A stretch of 64,000 bases of DNA. It comes from an uncultured Dehalococcoidia bacterium. Lineage in GTDB: Bacteria; Chloroflexota; Dehalococcoidia; Lucifugimonadales; JAAXIE01. The translations under genes were made by a program, and so were the position numbers. This document shows, one piece after another, positions 16,238 through 24,086 of the stretch. The notes under the pieces are model-generated. The model searched no databases. It was not told where the DNA came from and worked only from the letters and a program-made list of their open reading frames with translations. Position 1 is the first letter of the stretch. Every line of letters begins with the position of its first letter. The stretch spans positions 868,001 through 932,000 of the forward strand of contig OX638353.1 in the NCBI GenBank assembly GCA_951813255.1, read 5' to 3'.

Positions 16238-16253
16238 AACTTTGACCAAAGTT
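16238..16253. promoter_or_regulatory. Palindromic operator-like site
   Basis: AACTTTG AC CAAAGTT, a perfect 7-base inverted repeat with a 2-base centre, 7 bases upstream of the -35 element of the PHP gene and in the divergent region with the xer gene. A half of similar sequence (AACTTTGGTCAA) occurs at 36707-36718 upstream of the MetE-like gene. A transcription factor site is plausible. Confidence 0.4.
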
Positions 16254-16259
16254 GCGCCG

Positions 16260-16288
16260 TTGACGCTATGAGAGGCCAGCCCTAGAAT
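16260..16288 (+). promoter_or_regulatory. Sigma70-type promoter for the PHP gene, near-leaderless
   Basis: TTGACG (16260-16265), 17-base spacer, TAGAAT (16283-16288). The expected start lies near 16295, only about 3 bases before the ATG at 16298, and there is no Shine-Dalgarno sequence. Confidence 0.6.
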
Positions 16289-16297
16289 TGCGCGGTT

Positions 16298-16990
16298 ATG
16301 GCAAAAGTGTTCGACCTGCATATACACACCACCAAGGGCAGCGGGGACAGCAATCTCTCGCCCGAAGAAATGGTGCAAGAGGCAGAGCGCCTCGGACTGA
16401 AGGGCCTATGCCTTACGGAGCACAGCGGGCCTTGGGACCGCCACGAATTCGAAGCCTTCGCACGCGAGCGCAACCTCGTGCTGATACGTGCCATGGAGGC
16501 GGAAACCGATATGGGTCACGTTCTAGCCTTTGGAGTAGACCGCTACTTGCCGGGCATGGAGCGGGCGGAAGAGATACGGCGTCATGTGGATGAAGTTGGA
16601 GGCTTCATGATCACCGCGCATCCCTTTCGAGGCATACACAATCCCCGTTCGATCGCGCGTCCCCTGCTCTACAAGTCAGGCGAGGAGTTGCCCGCCACAG
16701 TGGAGGGTGCTGCTACGCATCCCGTTTTCCGCATCGCCAATGCCGTGGAAGTGGCGAATGGTGGCACAGTGGACTCGGAGAACCGATTCGCCGTGGAGGT
16801 TGCTGAGCACCTGGGGATGCAATGCACGGGCGGTAGCGATGCCCACTCGGTGAACGGGCTGGGACGCTGCGTCACGGTCTTCCCCGACGAAATCAGCAGC
16901 GAGGCCGAGTTCCTCAAGGCGTTGAAAGAGGGCCAATACTATCCTGCTACCGGGCTGTCAGAAGGACGCCTGGTGCCCTTCACGCGTTAG
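16298..16990 (+). CDS. PHP-domain phosphoesterase
   Basis: 230 residues. It begins MAKVFDLHIHTTKGSGD, the first metal-binding PHP motif (H8, H10), with LTEHSG, a further His in TAHPFRG, and GGSDAHSVNGLG near the C-terminus as the last motif. Stand-alone PHP proteins hydrolyse phosphoesters, for example 3',5'-nucleoside bisphosphates or RNA 5' ends, using divalent metals. The promoter sits so close to the ATG that the transcript should be nearly leaderless. The DinG-like gene begins 7 bases after its stop, so the two are likely co-transcribed and may share a nucleic-acid role. Confidence 0.9.
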   Translation: MAKVFDLHIHTTKGSGDSNLSPEEMVQEAERLGLKGLCLTEHSGPWDRHEFEAFARERNLVLIRAMEAETDMGHVLAFGVDRYLPGMERAEEIRRHVDEVGGFMITAHPFRGIHNPRSIARPLLYKSGEELPATVEGAATHPVFRIANAVEVANGGTVDSENRFAVEVAEHLGMQCTGGSDAHSVNGLGRCVTVFPDEISSEAEFLKALKEGQYYPATGLSEGRLVPFTR

Positions 16991-16997
16991 CCAGCTT

Positions 16998-19871
16998 TTG
17001 GAGTCTCCTTCCTCCAACGTGCAGACCCTTCTCAATGGCCCCTTGGGGCAGACTTGCGTGTCCCTCGACTTGGAGACCACAGGCCTAGACGCCCAGCGTG
17101 ATGTCATCATCGAGGTGGGCGCGGTGAAGTTCCGCGGGCAGCAGGTGGTGGACACCTTTCAATCTCTGGTCAACCCATACCAGCCCATCTCTCCCTTCAT
17201 CCAGCGACTGACTGGCATTACGCAGCGAGAACTGGATGCAGCACCACCCTTCAACGCGATTTCCGATGAGCTGTCTGAATTCATTGGAGCCGCCCCCATC
17301 ATCGGCCATAACGTCACCTTCGATACGGGTTTCCTGTCGCGACAGGGCATCAATCTCAGTGGCCAGTCTTACGACACATGGGACTTGGCGGCGACTATCC
17401 TTCCCAGTTGCACGGAGTACTCCCTCCCCCGCCTCGCGAGGTTTTTGGGGGTAGAACACCGGCGACCACACCGGGCGCTGCCCGACGCGGAGGCGACCCA
17501 CGCTGTGCTAATGGCGCTGATGGAGTATGTGCTCCATCTGGACCCGGGCGTTGCCGGTTCCATCCAGCGGCTGGCCGCACAAGGGAGATGGGGCACGGGC
17601 GCCCTGTTTGCACATTCGGGGGCCGACGCCGGTGTTGGGTCCGGGCCCGTTATCGGGTCGGCTACCGGGCTTGGTGGAATCGACACGGCAGCCCTGTCGG
17701 AGAGACTGCCGCACCGGACGCGTCTCCGCGCATCTCAAGATAGTGCGCAGTTGAATGAGGAGAGGCTGGTCAGCCTGCTCAGCCCGAACGGGCCGTTCGC
17801 GTCGATAATTCCCGGCTTCGAGCACCGGCCGCAGCAGGTGGAGATGCTTCAGGCGGTAGCCCGGGCCTTCAACGAAGAGACTCATTTGCTCGCCGAGGCA
17901 GGCACAGGGGTGGGTAAGTCTCTAGCCTACCTGCTGCCTGCCATGCTCTATGCCTATCGCACAGGACAGCGGGTGCTGGTTTCCACCAACACCATCAACC
18001 TACAGGAACAGCTACTGCAGAAGGACCTGCCTGCCTTGGTAGGGATGCTGGAGCAGACGGGCTTGGTGCCGGAGGGGGAGGTCCGAATTGCCTCCCTAAA
18101 GGGGCGCAGCAACTACCTTTGTGTAAGGCGTCACGGTCACCTTTCCCGCACGGATAACCTGACTGCCGACGAAGCGCGACTGTTGAGCAAATCCCTGGTC
18201 TGGTTGCAAGATACCGTCACTGGCGACCGTGGTGAATTGAATTTAGCAGGGCGAGATGGGACCCTGTGGCACCGCATCTCCGCTGGCGAACGTGGCGCCT
18301 GCCCCGGCATTGGAAGCCGCGAAGGCCCCTGCTTTCTCCGCGCCGCCCGTGAAGCTGCCGATTCAGCGCACGTGGTGGTGGTCAACCACTCCCTGCTTCT
18401 GTCTGACTTGGCTCGAGGGGGCGGTGTCTTACCGGAGTACCAGCACCTCATCGTAGACGAGGCTCACCACCTTGAGGACGAGGCCACGCGGCAACTGGGA
18501 TTCGAGGTGGCGGAGGAAACACTCCAGCTAATGCTGGACAGCCTGGCACGAATCATCACCGATTGCCGTGTGGTGCTGCGCAACTCCCAACTTTCGCCCG
18601 ACCAAGGCAGGACCGGCGAACAGCGGGTGGGGTTGCTCGAGTCAGGTGTACCCCACTGTCGTGAGACGTGGCGCAACTTCTGGAACCTCGCCGAGACCTT
18701 CCTACGCCAACACGGCCCCTCGGGAGATGACCGGGCACAGGTATCACTGGACCGGTCAGCCCGGGCTCAACCTCTGTGGTCAGAGATGGAGATTGCGTGG
18801 GAGAACGTGGATGGTGCGCTAGGTAGCGCTTTCACTTTGGCCGAAGGGATGCTCGGCTTTCTTGACCAAACATTCCCCAGCGTTGCAGCTGACGGCGAGA
18901 CCACCAAGATGCACGAAGCCGCGAAGATGCAGGTGGAGTCGTGGCAACAGGAGCTGGATGAGACGCGCTCGCGCCTTGCCATACTGATGTCAGCGCCCCT
19001 TGGCGAGCGCATAGACTGGCTCAGCCGACAGCCGGGTGATGAGGGACGGCTGCTTCTTCATTCAGCTCCCCTGAACCCATCCACAAGGTTACGAGAAGAA
19101 CTGTTCCTCCAGAAGAAATGTGTCATTCTCACAAGCGCCACCCTCAGCACCCAAGGTACATTCGACTACATACGCGACCGGGTTGGGGTGCCGGAGTGTC
19201 CGGAGCTGATGGTGGGGTCGCCGTTCGATTACAAGAACGCCGCCCTGCTCCTGCTGCCTGAAACCATGCCTGAACCGAATCAGTGGGAATACCAGGATGC
19301 CCTGTGCCAAGCGCTGGTGGGTCTGGGGGAGGGGCTGCAGGGTCACACCCTAGGCCTCTTCACCTCCCACGCATCACTGCGCGGAGTGGCGAGAGCCATA
19401 CGCCCTGCTCTGGAGGCTATAGGCATACGGGTGCTGGCACAGGGTGTTGACGGCTCAGCCCGGCGGCTGTTGCAGGAGTTCTCGGAAGACTCCAACTGTG
19501 TACTGCTGGGCACCGCCAGCTTCTGGGAGGGCGTGGACATCGGCGGAGGTCTGCTGAGGGCCGTGGTTCTGGCCAGGCTGCCGTTCCATGTGCCCACAGA
19601 GCCTATCTTCGCTGCCCGGTCCGAGCTGTTCGAAGACTCGTTTGGCCAGTATGCGCTGCCACAAGCTGTGCTGCGGTTTCGGCAAGGCATTGGACGGCTT
19701 ATCCGTGGCAGCGATGACAGGGGAGCCATCGTGGTGCTTGACCGCCGGATCACCGGTCGCGCGTACGGCAGGGCATTCCTGCAGTCGATGCCACCCTGTA
19801 CCGAATTGCGAGTGCCCTTGAGCGCTCTACCCACCGAGGCAGCGAGGTGGGTAGCCCGCGGGTCAACATAA
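16998..19871 (+). CDS. dinG: DnaQ-like exonuclease / DinG-family helicase
   Basis: 957 residues from a TTG at 16998; a GTG at 17019 is also possible. The N-terminal 3'-5' exonuclease of the DEDDh type (about 15-185) shows LDLETTGL, IIGHNVTFDTGFL and HRALPDAEATHAVL. The C-terminal superfamily 2 helicase (about 260-957) shows Walker A LAEAGTGVGKSLAY, VDEAHHLEDEA, FWEGVDIGGG and RFRQGIGRLIRG. Cysteines in YLCVRR, ACPGIGSREGPCF lie where XPD/DinG proteins bind a 4Fe-4S cluster. Fused proteins of this type are known in Firmicutes and others; the role is probably repair or removal of R-loops and structured DNA. The glycosylase gene overlaps or closely follows its end. Confidence 0.93.
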   Translation: MESPSSNVQTLLNGPLGQTCVSLDLETTGLDAQRDVIIEVGAVKFRGQQVVDTFQSLVNPYQPISPFIQRLTGITQRELDAAPPFNAISDELSEFIGAAPIIGHNVTFDTGFLSRQGINLSGQSYDTWDLAATILPSCTEYSLPRLARFLGVEHRRPHRALPDAEATHAVLMALMEYVLHLDPGVAGSIQRLAAQGRWGTGALFAHSGADAGVGSGPVIGSATGLGGIDTAALSERLPHRTRLRASQDSAQLNEERLVSLLSPNGPFASIIPGFEHRPQQVEMLQAVARAFNEETHLLAEAGTGVGKSLAYLLPAMLYAYRTGQRVLVSTNTINLQEQLLQKDLPALVGMLEQTGLVPEGEVRIASLKGRSNYLCVRRHGHLSRTDNLTADEARLLSKSLVWLQDTVTGDRGELNLAGRDGTLWHRISAGERGACPGIGSREGPCFLRAAREAADSAHVVVVNHSLLLSDLARGGGVLPEYQHLIVDEAHHLEDEATRQLGFEVAEETLQLMLDSLARIITDCRVVLRNSQLSPDQGRTGEQRVGLLESGVPHCRETWRNFWNLAETFLRQHGPSGDDRAQVSLDRSARAQPLWSEMEIAWENVDGALGSAFTLAEGMLGFLDQTFPSVAADGETTKMHEAAKMQVESWQQELDETRSRLAILMSAPLGERIDWLSRQPGDEGRLLLHSAPLNPSTRLREELFLQKKCVILTSATLSTQGTFDYIRDRVGVPECPELMVGSPFDYKNAALLLLPETMPEPNQWEYQDALCQALVGLGEGLQGHTLGLFTSHASLRGVARAIRPALEAIGIRVLAQGVDGSARRLLQEFSEDSNCVLLGTASFWEGVDIGGGLLRAVVLARLPFHVPTEPIFAARSELFEDSFGQYALPQAVLRFRQGIGRLIRGSDDRGAIVVLDRRITGRAYGRAFLQSMPPCTELRVPLSALPTEAARWVARGST

Positions 19872-19879
19872 CGTCTGCG

Positions 19880-20737
19880 ATGCAACTGCGAATAGAGCAG
19901 CCCTTTGACCTAGCGTCCAGCCTGATGAGCGGGCAAGCGCACCGCTGGCGTCCCTACGGTCCATGGTACTCAGGGGTCATATACGGCAACCTGGTGCATA
20001 TCCGCCAGGACTTGTTCGGTGTGGAGTACCAGTGCACTCCAGCTACGGAAGAAGAACTGGAGCCGATTCTGCGCAGCTACTTCCGGCTGGATGACGATCT
20101 AGAGGCCGTCTATGGCGAAATCAATGCCGACTCCCGTGTGGCGGAGATGGTGGCGCTCTACCCCGGTCTGCGGGTGCTTCGACAAGAGCCTTGGGAGTGC
20201 TTGGTGGCCTTCATCTGCTCGGCCACGTCCAACATCCCTCGGATCGCGGCGAACATGGAATCCATGGCTGACAGCTTCGGCACGCCCTTCACTCTGAACG
20301 AGGAGACACGGTGCACCTTCCCTGGCCCCCACCAGCTCGCTTGGGGAGGCGAGACGGTGCTGCGCCAACTGGGTTTGGGGTTTCGCGCCCGCTATGTTGC
20401 CCAGGCCACCGAGGAGGTGGCCCAAGGCGACCTGGACTTGGAGCCCTTGAAACAGGCACCCTACGAGGAGGCTAAAGAGCGCCTGATGCAGTTGGCGGGC
20501 GTCGGCTCCAAAATTGCCGACTGTGTGCTGGCCTTCTCTCTGGAGAAGATGAACGCCTTCCCCATTGACGTCTGGGTGCGTCGCGCGCTGCTAGAGTGGT
20601 ACTTCCCTGCCGGGACCAAGATGAAGGACAGGGACCTGCTGCAGTGGGCACAGGCCTACTTCGGACGCTACGGCGCGTACTCGCAGCAATACCTGTTCCA
20701 TGGGCGCAGGCTGCGTGACCGGAAGGGCGGGAGTTAG
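19880..20737 (+). CDS. OGG1-type 8-oxoguanine DNA glycosylase
   Basis: 285 residues from the ATG at 19880; a GTG at 19847 would overlap dinG by 25 bases. The N-terminal part (MQLRIEQPFDLASSLMSGQA, WYSGVIYG) matches the OGG N domain. The HhH-GPD core has LMQLAGVGSKIADCVLAFSL and FPIDVWVRRAL, giving the catalytic Lys of the hairpin (SKIADC) and the Asp (PIDVW). It should excise 8-oxoguanine opposite C and nick the strand by beta-elimination. Its stop overlaps the convergent alcohol dehydrogenase gene by 4 bases. With uvrC and dinG nearby, the segment is rich in DNA repair. Confidence 0.92.
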   Translation: MQLRIEQPFDLASSLMSGQAHRWRPYGPWYSGVIYGNLVHIRQDLFGVEYQCTPATEEELEPILRSYFRLDDDLEAVYGEINADSRVAEMVALYPGLRVLRQEPWECLVAFICSATSNIPRIAANMESMADSFGTPFTLNEETRCTFPGPHQLAWGGETVLRQLGLGFRARYVAQATEEVAQGDLDLEPLKQAPYEEAKERLMQLAGVGSKIADCVLAFSLEKMNAFPIDVWVRRALLEWYFPAGTKMKDRDLLQWAQAYFGRYGAYSQQYLFHGRRLRDRKGGS

Positions 20738-21771
20738 GGCTGCAGCACCAGTTTGCCGAAGAAACCCCGGTCTTCCATCACTGTGTGGGCTTGGGCTGCC
20801 TCGGACAGGGGGAAGATACGGTCAACCGTTGGTTGAATGACACCCCGGTTAAGCATCTCCACGATCTGGCGCATATCCTCTTTCGACCCCATGAAGACAC
20901 CAAAGACCTGTTGCTGGCGGGTGAACAGGGCACCCAAGTTGAGCTCGGCGCGGAAACCCGCGGTGACGCCACAGATGCCGTACCTTCCACCGGGGGCCAT
21001 GGAGTTGAAGGCGCGGTCGAAAAACTCCGCGCCCACATGGTCGAGAACTACATCCACACCACGGCCGCCGGTCAGCTCTTTGACCCGCTCGGTGACATCC
21101 TCTTCGTTGTAGTTGATGACTTCGCCGGCGCCCAGGTTGCGTGCCATCTCGGCTTTTTCCGTAGTGCTGGTGGTGGCGATCACTCTCGCTCCCACGACGT
21201 TGCTGGCAACCTGAATGGCAGCCGTACCCACTCCCGCCGACGCGGATAGGACCAAGGCAGTTTCCCATGGCTTCAGTTGGGCCTTGCGCACCAGTATGTT
21301 CCATGAGGGCAGGAAGGTGGTCGGGGCAGCGGCAGCGGACTCGTAGGTCACGTTCCCGGCGATAGGGTGGGCATTGGCTGCCGGCACCACGACGTACTCT
21401 GCGTAGCTGCCTGGGAGGTTTGAGCCCATAAAGGTGGTATGGGAGCACAGGTCATCATCTCCAGCAAGACACAGGACGCACTGACCACAACTCTGACGGG
21501 GGTTAATCACCACACGGTCGCCCTCTGCGAGACCGACTACACCGTCGCCCACTTCCACCACATCTCCTGCGGAATCGCCTCCGAGGATGTGGGGAGGAGG
21601 AAGGGGGCGTCGCTGGCCCCGCTGTCCGGCTCGGACGTAGGTGTCAAGCCGATTGAGGGCTGAGGCCCTCACGCGCACCTTGACGTGATGTGGCAAAAGG
21701 TGAGGCTCAGGCAGGTCGCCGTAGGTCAATACTTCGGGCCCGCCATGGGCCTCAATGTATACCGCCTTCAT
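20734..21771 (-). CDS. Zinc-type alcohol dehydrogenase / quinone-oxidoreductase family
   Basis: 345 residues, AAAGGAG before the ATG. Medium-chain dehydrogenase: MKAVYIEAHGGPEVL start, catalytic-domain segment GGDSAGDVVEVGDGV, structural zinc cysteines in SCGQCVLCLAGDDDLC, and nucleotide-binding region LSASAGVGTAAIQVA (about 175-190). It would reduce or oxidise an alcohol, aldehyde or enone with NAD(P)H. The Cys cluster shows it is the zinc-binding kind and not a zinc-free quinone reductase, although the N-terminus looks like the latter. Substrate unknown. Confidence 0.9.
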   Translation of the reverse strand: MKAVYIEAHGGPEVLTYGDLPEPHLLPHHVKVRVRASALNRLDTYVRAGQRGQRRPLPPPHILGGDSAGDVVEVGDGVVGLAEGDRVVINPRQSCGQCVLCLAGDDDLCSHTTFMGSNLPGSYAEYVVVPAANAHPIAGNVTYESAAAAPTTFLPSWNILVRKAQLKPWETALVLSASAGVGTAAIQVASNVVGARVIATTSTTEKAEMARNLGAGEVINYNEEDVTERVKELTGGRGVDVVLDHVGAEFFDRAFNSMAPGGRYGICGVTAGFRAELNLGALFTRQQQVFGVFMGSKEDMRQIVEMLNRGVIQPTVDRIFPLSEAAQAHTVMEDRGFFGKLVLQP

Positions 21772-21845
21772 CCCATAATCTCCTTTGATACGGGCCTTGA
21801 TGCTGGTGGCTCCCAGTCCTGACTAGCCCAGTTCATGCTTGCCTC

Positions 21846-22064
21846 CTAGGGATCCTGCAGACCGTCGAAACAGTCCTGGCACAGGAACACGATGGCGAGG
21901 GCTTCCTGGTGGCTGGTGACACGTCCGCATTGGGGGACGCCGGCGGTATCGCTCCATGGTTGGTGGAACTTGCCTCCGCACATCTGGCACGAGGCCACAT
22001 GGTAGTCGTCAAGCGAGTCGTTGCAAACGACGCAGGTGTCCACGTCTACATCAGGCTGCTCCAC
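21846..22064 (-). CDS. Small C4HC3-type zinc protein
   Basis: 72 residues, starting inside the last 14 bases of the tRNA nucleotidyltransferase gene. Potential ligands occur as C11-x2-C14, C26-x2-C29, H34, C46 and C62-x2-C65, eight in total, the composition of a RING/PHD-like cross-brace, although the H34 to C46 spacing is wider than in a classical PHD finger. The rest is acidic. No named family recognised. Regular spacing of the four Cys pairs and translational overlap make it a likely real gene. Possible roles are protein or nucleic-acid binding. Confidence 0.65.
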   Translation of the reverse strand: MEQPDVDVDTCVVCNDSLDDYHVASCQMCGGKFHQPWSDTAGVPQCGRVTSHQEALAIVFLCQDCFDGLQDP

Positions 22065-23349
22065 AGGCCCCCTCCATCACCCTTTGTTCCAAGAGACTTT
22101 CTATCAAAGCAATCTCCTCTTCCCGGCTGGACACCTGTCCGTCGAGTCTTGCTCGTCGTAATTCCTGGAGTATGTGACCTGTTTCTGGGCCGGGCACGAC
22201 GCCCAGATTCTTCAAATCATGCCCATTGAGCAACGGTGCGTCGAAGCGCCACTTGGTGGCGTATTGAATCAGCAGGCTTCTGGCTTGGGGCAGTCGGCAC
22301 TCATGAATTGCGGCGGTCAACGCGTGTTCGCTATACCCCTCCAACATGCCGGCTATCCTGCTCGGTTGAAGGTCCACCTCTGACTCGAGGGTCTCGGCGA
22401 CTCCGCGCAGGGCTGCGGCATCCATAACGGCGCGACGCCATTGCCCTGCCATGTTCAGGCGGGCTGCCAAGCCCTCCGCCTGTGCTGGCTGCAGGGTGTA
22501 TGCCATACGGGCTATGACAACCTCAGGGACTGGCTGACCCGTGGTCTCTGTGGCACGGGTTGCTGAAATGGTGAGTCCGGGATATATGGCATTGAGAAGC
22601 CCCAAGTTCTCCGCTCGGTGCAGAAGTGGCAGGGGCCTTTCTTCCTGCAGAATCAGCTCCAACTCGTGCCTGAGACGGTCCGCACTGAGGGTGCTCACGG
22701 CATTTTGTGCCAGGGCCTCCTGCAACAGCCGGAGGGTGTCTGGTTCGATGGTAAACCCTAGGCGCTGCTCGTACCGGACTGCGCGGAACATGCGTGTGGG
22801 GTCATCGAGGAAGCTGGCGGGATGCAGGACGCGGATGCACCTCTGCTGCAGGTCACGATGGGCACCGCAGAGGTCGATAAGCGATCCCTCGGCAGTACCC
22901 GCAAGGCACAAGGCCATGGCGTTCACTGAGAAATCGCGCCGCCACAAGTCGCTGGGCATGTCCGACGGGGACACCTGGGGAAGCGCCCCGGGCCGAGGGT
23001 AGGTCTCCTGTCGAGCGGTGGAGAAGTCGAGCCTCAGGCCATGGGTTTCGACTGTGGCGGTGCCGAAGTGGCTATGCACCGTGAGTTGGCCCCCGAGTTT
23101 CTTCGCCACCGTCGCTGCCAGTTTGGGCGCGTCGCCCTCGGTCACCAAGTCCAAGTCCAAGATGTCACGGCCCAATAGCAGGTCGCGCACCGAGCCTCCC
23201 ACTAGGTAAAGCGGGAGGTCCGCCTCGTGGGCCAAGGCTCGCACGGCCGCTAGGTTATTGGCGGCTGCGGGTGGCAGGTTCGCGTTCAGGCTGTCCAGCA
23301 GGGGAGTGGCTCCCAGGGAAGAATCAGCTATGAAGGCATTGTAGCACAC
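22051..23349 (-). CDS. CCA tRNA nucleotidyltransferase / poly(A) polymerase family
   Basis: 432 residues if the GTG at 23349 is used; the start is uncertain because no clear ribosome binding site precedes it. The class II nucleotidyltransferase head shows LYLVGGSVRDLLLGR (about 48-62), DLDLVTEGDA (metal-binding DxD), LWRRDFSVNAMAL and a neck region DPTRMFRAVRYEQRLGF. It should add or repair the 3' CCA of tRNA. C-terminally a helical body is followed by PGPETGHILQELRRARLDG, as in related bacterial enzymes. A small zinc protein is encoded just downstream with overlap. Confidence 0.9.
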   Translation of the reverse strand: MCYNAFIADSSLGATPLLDSLNANLPPAAANNLAAVRALAHEADLPLYLVGGSVRDLLLGRDILDLDLVTEGDAPKLAATVAKKLGGQLTVHSHFGTATVETHGLRLDFSTARQETYPRPGALPQVSPSDMPSDLWRRDFSVNAMALCLAGTAEGSLIDLCGAHRDLQQRCIRVLHPASFLDDPTRMFRAVRYEQRLGFTIEPDTLRLLQEALAQNAVSTLSADRLRHELELILQEERPLPLLHRAENLGLLNAIYPGLTISATRATETTGQPVPEVVIARMAYTLQPAQAEGLAARLNMAGQWRRAVMDAAALRGVAETLESEVDLQPSRIAGMLEGYSEHALTAAIHECRLPQARSLLIQYATKWRFDAPLLNGHDLKNLGVVPGPETGHILQELRRARLDGQVSSREEEIALIESLLEQRVMEGACGAA

Positions 23350-23418
23350 GGCTTCCTGGGAGCCTCTCAGGTGAGCCTCGTGGGATGCTGGATGGCTGGC
23401 GATATGTTTTCCAGGCTT

Positions 23419-23447
23419 TTGACTTTTGTCAAGCGCCCGTCTAAAAT
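23419..23447 (+). promoter_or_regulatory. Sigma70-type promoter for the DsbA-like/rnc/ftsY operon
   Basis: TTGACT (23419-23424), a 17-base spacer and TAAAAT (23442-23447). The leader would be only about 18 bases and would carry AAGGAGGTG. A TTGAC-TTTT-GTCAA palindrome overlaps the -35 element and could be an operator. Confidence 0.7.
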
Positions 23448-23471
23448 CGTACCTGCAAGGAGGTGCCGCTT

Positions 23472-24086
23472 ATGGAAGAGGCCAAGGTAACCACCTACTA
23501 CGACTACCGTTGACCATACGTGTATAACGCAGCCGTGTGGCTGTCGAAAGTCGAAGAAGGATCCGGGGAGGAGCCGCCCATTGACTGGCAGCCCTTCGCC
23601 CTAGATCAAGCTAATAGCAAGGAAGGCCCCGAGTGGAAGGCTTGGGAACAGCCTGGCATGTTGTTGGCCCTGAGGGCTGGTGAAGCAGCCCGACGTCAAG
23701 GGGATGACGTATTCAAGGTCTTCTTTATGAACATGCTGAAGGCCCGCCATGAGGACCGACGCAACCTGGAAGAAGAAGATACCGTCCTCGATGTCGCCCA
23801 AGCCTCCGGATTGGATATGGCCCGCTTCCGAGAGGATCTGGCCGACAAAGAGTTGTACGAAATCATCGGCGCGAGCCACACCAAGGCTGTCGAGGAGCAC
23901 GGTGCTTTCGGCGTCCCCACCTTCGTTTTCCCCAATGGGTCTGGCACCTTCCTCAAGTCCTACGCCCCGCCCACCAACGAGGAGGCGGTGGAGATGTACG
24001 ACTCGCTGTGGAAGGTCATGGAGAACTGGAAATACGTAGGGGAGATGAAGCGGCCTCAGCCGCCCTGGCCTCAGGGTGTTTTCTAG
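23472..24086 (+). CDS. DsbA-like protein with in-frame TGA: candidate selenoprotein
   Basis: 204 residues if the TGA at 23511-23513 (codon 14) is read through. AAGGAGGTG lies 6 bases before the ATG at 23472 and a good promoter precedes that, so translation clearly begins upstream of the TGA. The N-terminus reads VTTYYDYR-TGA-PYVYNAAVWL. In DsbA/FrnE-type thioredoxin-fold proteins this is the strand-to-helix active site, where the TGA position is Cys (DYxCPxC/V). The rest is intact: helical insertion (about 60-130) and the cis-Pro loop FGVPTFVF (P149). A hairpin fitting a bacterial SECIS follows at 23529-23544. I infer selenocysteine at residue 14. Alternatives are a TGC-to-TGA sequencing error, or initiation at the GTG 23520 giving an N-terminally truncated protein. 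The stop overlaps rnc by 11 bases. Confidence 0.75.
23511..23544 (+). promoter_or_regulatory. Recoding TGA and bSECIS-like hairpin
   Basis: TGA at 23511-23513. The downstream stem is GCAGCC (23529-23534) with GGCTGT (23539-23544), five Watson-Crick pairs and one G-T, closing a GTGT loop (23535-23538). The loop begins 21 bases after the TGA and has G as its first base. Commonly used bacterial SECIS criteria are a small apical loop about 16-37 bases after the UGA with G among its first two bases on a stem of at least 4 pairs; all are met. Confidence 0.65.

Noticed and set aside
23520-24086. DsbA-like gene starting at GTG 23520 as an ordinary protein
   Set aside because: No ribosome binding site precedes the GTG, and the start would drop the conserved first strand and active-site residue; the promoter, AAGGAGGTG and ATG all point to 23472.
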